From Flavimaricola marinus (GTDB lineage Bacteria; Pseudomonadota; Alphaproteobacteria; Rhodobacterales; Rhodobacteraceae), in contig NZ_FXZK01000015.1 in the NCBI RefSeq assembly GCF_900184895.1, forward strand, positions 1 to 59,772: DNA of 59,772 bases, given 5' to 3'. A program made the position numbers and the translations under genes. Below are positions 58,779 through 59,772 of this stretch, piece after piece (the stretch's first letter is position 1; each line of letters opens with the position of its first letter). The notes beneath the pieces are model-generated. The model saw only the letters and a program-made list of their open reading frames with translations. It did not search any database and had not been told where the DNA came from.

Positions 58779-59610
58779 TTACCGCGATTCGAAGCGGATT
58801 GAGGTGCGCCTAGTTTCCCGGACACTGGCCTGTTTCAGTTTCTGCTGCCTGATTTCGAGGTCAATGGGCGACAGCATGCCGTTTTTGGTGTGCTCGCGCT
58901 TCGGATTGTAGAACATCTCAACGTATTCAAACACGTCCGGCCTAGCATCGTCCCTCGTGGGGTATGTCCGCCGCTTGATCCGTTCTCGTTTCACCAGTTC
59001 GAAGAAACTATCGGCGACTGCGTCGTCGCTGCAATTGCCGCGTCGGCTTATGCTGGGTTCAAGGTTGTGCTGGCGAAGAAACGTCTGCCACTCCCGGCCG
59101 GTGAACTGCGGGACTTCATCAGAATTGCGCTGTGACTTGGTCCATTAGCTTTCGTCGCCAGACGGCCTTCAGCAAGGCTTGACAGGCGCGGTCGGTCGTC
59201 ATTCGGGATTGGGCCGACCAACCAACTACACCGCGCGAGAACAGGTCGGTAACGGCTCAAGGTTGCAGCCGATCTTCATGGGAATCGATCTAGGTGATGC
59301 CAGTCACTCAGCCCTGATAGTGAGGTGACGCCTCGAACCGTTGCGCGAGCCTGTTCTCAGCGACGACCGCTTGCATACCGTCATATCAGCCGCGACTGCG
59401 CCTGTTGCCGATCTGCGCAACGATCCCGGCCAGCGACGCCTATCGTAACAAGCGGTTCTCGTAGATCGTCCGTCAGCTTACGATAGCCGGCGACCTTGAC
59501 ACTAAGTACCCCAGGCCTGCCGGATAAGTTCGGTCTGGCGCTCGTCCGATTGCGCACGATGTCTTAACAGTTCCTTCAGCCATGCATTGAAGCCACTGAA
59601 ATCAACCCGG
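58779..59610 (-). pseudogene. IS3-family transposase (OrfB), decayed
   Basis: Read leftward, pieces of one IS3-group transposase appear in order but in different frames. First FNAWLKELLRHRAQSDERQ with ELIRQAW (near 59605-59530), then [31 protein letters not shown] with [13 protein letters not shown], then [20 protein letters not shown] and finally SRRGNCSDDAVADSFFELVK running to the stop at 58779. Several stops and at least two frameshifts interrupt it, and the glycine-rich HSDxGSQ motif is damaged. It cannot be active. Only the last 71 codons remain as a clean frame from 58994. Confidence 0.85.
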
Positions 59611-59618
59611 AGTACACG

Positions 59619-59772
59619 TGACCTGAGTCCCAAGTTTCCTCCACCTTGCGGAGAGTCTTTGGGTTTTGGTTGATGGCCTTAGGCGGCCAGTTTGTCCATC
59701 ATCGTTTTCTCTGCGAATTCCCTCGGTGTCAGGTTTTTCAAAGCCGAATGCGGTCTTTGATTGTTGTAGTTC
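59619..59772 (-). mobile_element. End of a second IS3-family element, cut by the window edge
   Basis: A transposase gene end lies at the right edge. Its outer boundary is probably near 59619, where TGACCTGAGTCCCAAG could be the terminal inverted repeat; the partner end is outside the window, so this is unproven. It abuts the 5' side of the older IS3 remnant and may have inserted into it. Confidence 0.55.
59679..59772 (-). CDS. IS3-family transposase, C-terminal part (partial)
   Basis: The frame open to the window edge encodes NYNNQRPHSALKNLTPREFA and then EKTMMDKLAA before the stop. The NYNxxRPHSAL-LTPxEFA end is a hallmark of the integrase core C-terminus in IS3-family OrfB. It differs from the neighbouring remnant (which ends MFYNPKREHTKNGMLSPIDL), so it is a different element. 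Confidence 0.85.
   Translation of the reverse strand, partial: NYNNQRPHSALKNLTPREFAEKTMMDKLAA

Overview
The window looks like a chromosomal segment of a marine-type alphaproteobacterium of the Rhodobacterales (Roseobacter group). The grounds are the gene style and order (SPOR lipoprotein, D-Ala-D-Ala carboxypeptidase, tmk, holB, TatD, MBL hydrolase), the abundance of ABC uptake operons, TctA and DUF2291 genes, a Hint-domain calcium-repeat exoprotein, and high-GC codon use. This assignment is an inference from recalled families; no database was searched.

Layout. (1) 1-884: a truncated TctA transporter gene. (2) 885-13932: a 13-kb integrative element in the 3' end of a tRNA-Ser(UGA) gene, bounded by a 14-bp direct repeat. 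It carries a tyrosine recombinase near each end, a type I restriction-modification operon (hsdM-hsdS-FRG gene-hsdR), two unrecognised coupled genes (the first frameshifted) and two small HTH proteins. (3) 14402-20909: core genes for cell-wall work, dTMP synthesis, DNA polymerase III, nuclease/hydrolase functions and an AEC transporter. (4) 21042-28073: a polyamine-type ABC operon, with a DUF1330 gene inside it, preceded by malonyl-CoA synthetase. (5) 28557-41398: transaldolase and a D-apiose uptake and catabolism locus. (6) 41440-47422: AI-2E exporter-type protein, DUF1328 protein, phospholipase D and a large Hint/RTX exoprotein. (7) 47960-58759: a LacI-controlled cluster with a CUT1 ABC transporter, two ADP-ribosylglycohydrolase-fold proteins, a family III CoA-transferase and a CitE-like lyase. 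(8) 58779-59772: a decayed IS3-family transposase abutting the end of a second IS3-type element.

How the genes work together. In region 5 a binding protein, ATPase and permease import a pentose. A Gfo/Idh/MocA dehydrogenase, a lactonase, an oxidoisomerase, a DUF1537 kinase and a RuBisCO-like protein then fit the published apiose-apionate route step by step. A GntR/FadR regulator lies inside the locus, and the two outward promoters share a 17-bp operator-like motif (15 of 17 identical). In region 7 lacI has a perfect 16-bp palindrome just upstream of its start, and a near-identical palindrome lies inside the first codons of the first permease gene. The enzymes suggest cleavage of an N- or O-glycoside-like substrate, CoA activation of a released acid and C-C cleavage of the CoA ester. 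I do not know a described pathway with this gene set, and it is the best candidate here for an undescribed system.
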